NCBI RefSeq assembly: GCF_900108585.1
Contig: NZ_UESZ01000002.1
Span: 1-64,000 of the forward strand
Origin: Branchiibius hedensis
GTDB taxonomy: Bacteria > Actinomycetota > Actinomycetes > Actinomycetales > Dermatophilaceae
Reading direction: 5' to 3'
Length of the DNA: 64,000 nt
Below, piece by piece: positions 63,376 through 64,000 of this stretch (its first letter is position 1; each line of letters starts with the position of its first letter). A program made the translations under genes and the position numbers. The notes under the pieces are model-generated. The model was not told where the DNA came from. It saw nothing but the letters and a program-made list of their open reading frames with translations, and searched no databases.

Positions 63376-64000
63376 GATGCCGAACACGTGCGGAAGGTAA
63401 AGCTGTTGACGATGCACGCTATCCACGACCAGCCGACAATCTTCGACGAAACGGCGACCACCGGGGACAAGTGCGCCACTGCGCCGAGGCAGCGCGCGCC
63501 GATGTTGCCGATGCAGCCTGGGCTGCCCGAGCGGCGCACCCACGACTACAAACGGCATGGGACCTCGCCGTTGTTCGCGGCCTTGGAGGTCGCGACCGGC
63601 ACCGTGACCGCGGCCTGCAAACCACGCCATCGGCACCAGGAGTTCCTGGCGTTCCTGAAGCAGGTCGCCCGCGCGTACCCCGACGGCGAGCTGCACCTGG
63701 TGATGGACAACTACGCCACCCACAAGAAGGCCGAGGTCCGCGACTGGCTGGCGGCAAACCCGCGCATCCAGGTCCATTTCACCCCGACCTCCGGGTCCTG
63801 GCTGAACCTGGTCGAGGTCTGGTTCGGGATCATCGAACGTCAGGCCATCCACCGCGGCTCGTTCGGCTCGGTCAAAGACCTGAACGCCAAGATCCGCGCC
63901 TTCATCGACGGCTGGAACGACCGCTGCCACCCCTTCGTGTGGACGAAGACCGCCGACGAGATCCTGCAGAAAGCCAACCGTCAGACCACTTCAAACACGG
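63376..64000 (+). pseudogene. IS630-family transposase, 5'-truncated, running off the window
   Basis: Open frame from 63376 to the window end (about 208 residues) without an N-terminal DNA-binding domain. It reads APMLPMQPGLPERRTHDYKR, then LFAALEVATG, HLVMDNYATHKKAEVRDWL (second catalytic Asp), VHFTPTSGSWLNLVEVWFG (catalytic Glu) and FVWTKTADEILQK. This is the IS630/DDE superfamily. The first Asp region is altered (IFDETATTGD), and an upstream TGA blocks a longer frame, so probably a remnant. Its right end is outside the window. Confidence 0.75.

Noticed and set aside
1-64000. CRISPR array
   Set aside because: No set of regularly spaced repeats or cas genes was seen; the only long repeat is the 267-bp pair.

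Overview
The window looks like part of a large conjugative element (plasmid or integrative element) from a high-GC actinomycete. It is GC-rich throughout and carries WhiB-type and Lsr2-type regulators, an actinobacterial conjugation cluster with an SCO6880-like protein, a Tad-type pilus operon, a LysM/BTAD protein and a DUF932-type plasmid gene. The host genus cannot be resolved from this sequence, and I recognise no replication initiator.

Layout. 0.1-8.2 kb (+): Tad/Flp-like pilus operon (lipoprotein, secreted PKD-like protein, SAF/CpaB-like, CpaE-like, TadA, TadB, TadC, four pseudopilins). 8.2-12.0 kb (+): a membrane LysM-BTAD protein coupled to a macro-domain protein. 12.0-16.8 kb (-): type III restriction-modification (Res, Mod). 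16.9-29.2 kb (+): a structured leader, then the conjugation cluster (regulator, ParA-like ATPase, small membrane proteins, VirB6-like, SCO6880-like, VirB4-like, three-domain wall hydrolase, split coupling protein, DUF4913-like). 29.3-36.1 kb (-): prepilin peptidase and a MobF relaxase-helicase-TOPRIM protein. 36.0-36.9 kb: a 267-bp direct repeat duplicating the relaxase 5' end. 37.3-45.9 kb (+): a six-gene cargo module. 46.2-49.3 kb (-): two tyrosine recombinase-like genes around a small HTH gene. 49.6-61.6 kb: plasmid housekeeping and regulation (HNH, DUF932, ParB, zincin, HTH, WhiB, Lsr2, XRE genes). 62.0-63.3 kb: an MFS transporter behind a structured leader. 63.4 kb to the end: a 5'-truncated IS630-family transposase.

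The best candidate for an undescribed system is the 37.3-45.9 kb module: PIN-like nuclease, SIS-HAD fusion, phosphoribosyltransferase-like protein, ORC/CDC6-like ATPase, unrecognised Rossmann-like protein and PfkB-like kinase. The last five genes are packed within 0-10 bases of one another. The content suggests sugar or nucleotide chemistry under ATPase control with a nuclease effector, sitting as cargo between the duplicated relaxase end and a recombinase cassette. Function is inferred, not shown.

Caution: at least six genes are split by apparent single-base deletions. About a dozen lie in 149-3460, two in the relaxase and one in parB. Most other genes are intact. These could be true decay or assembly errors; they are annotated as single broken loci.
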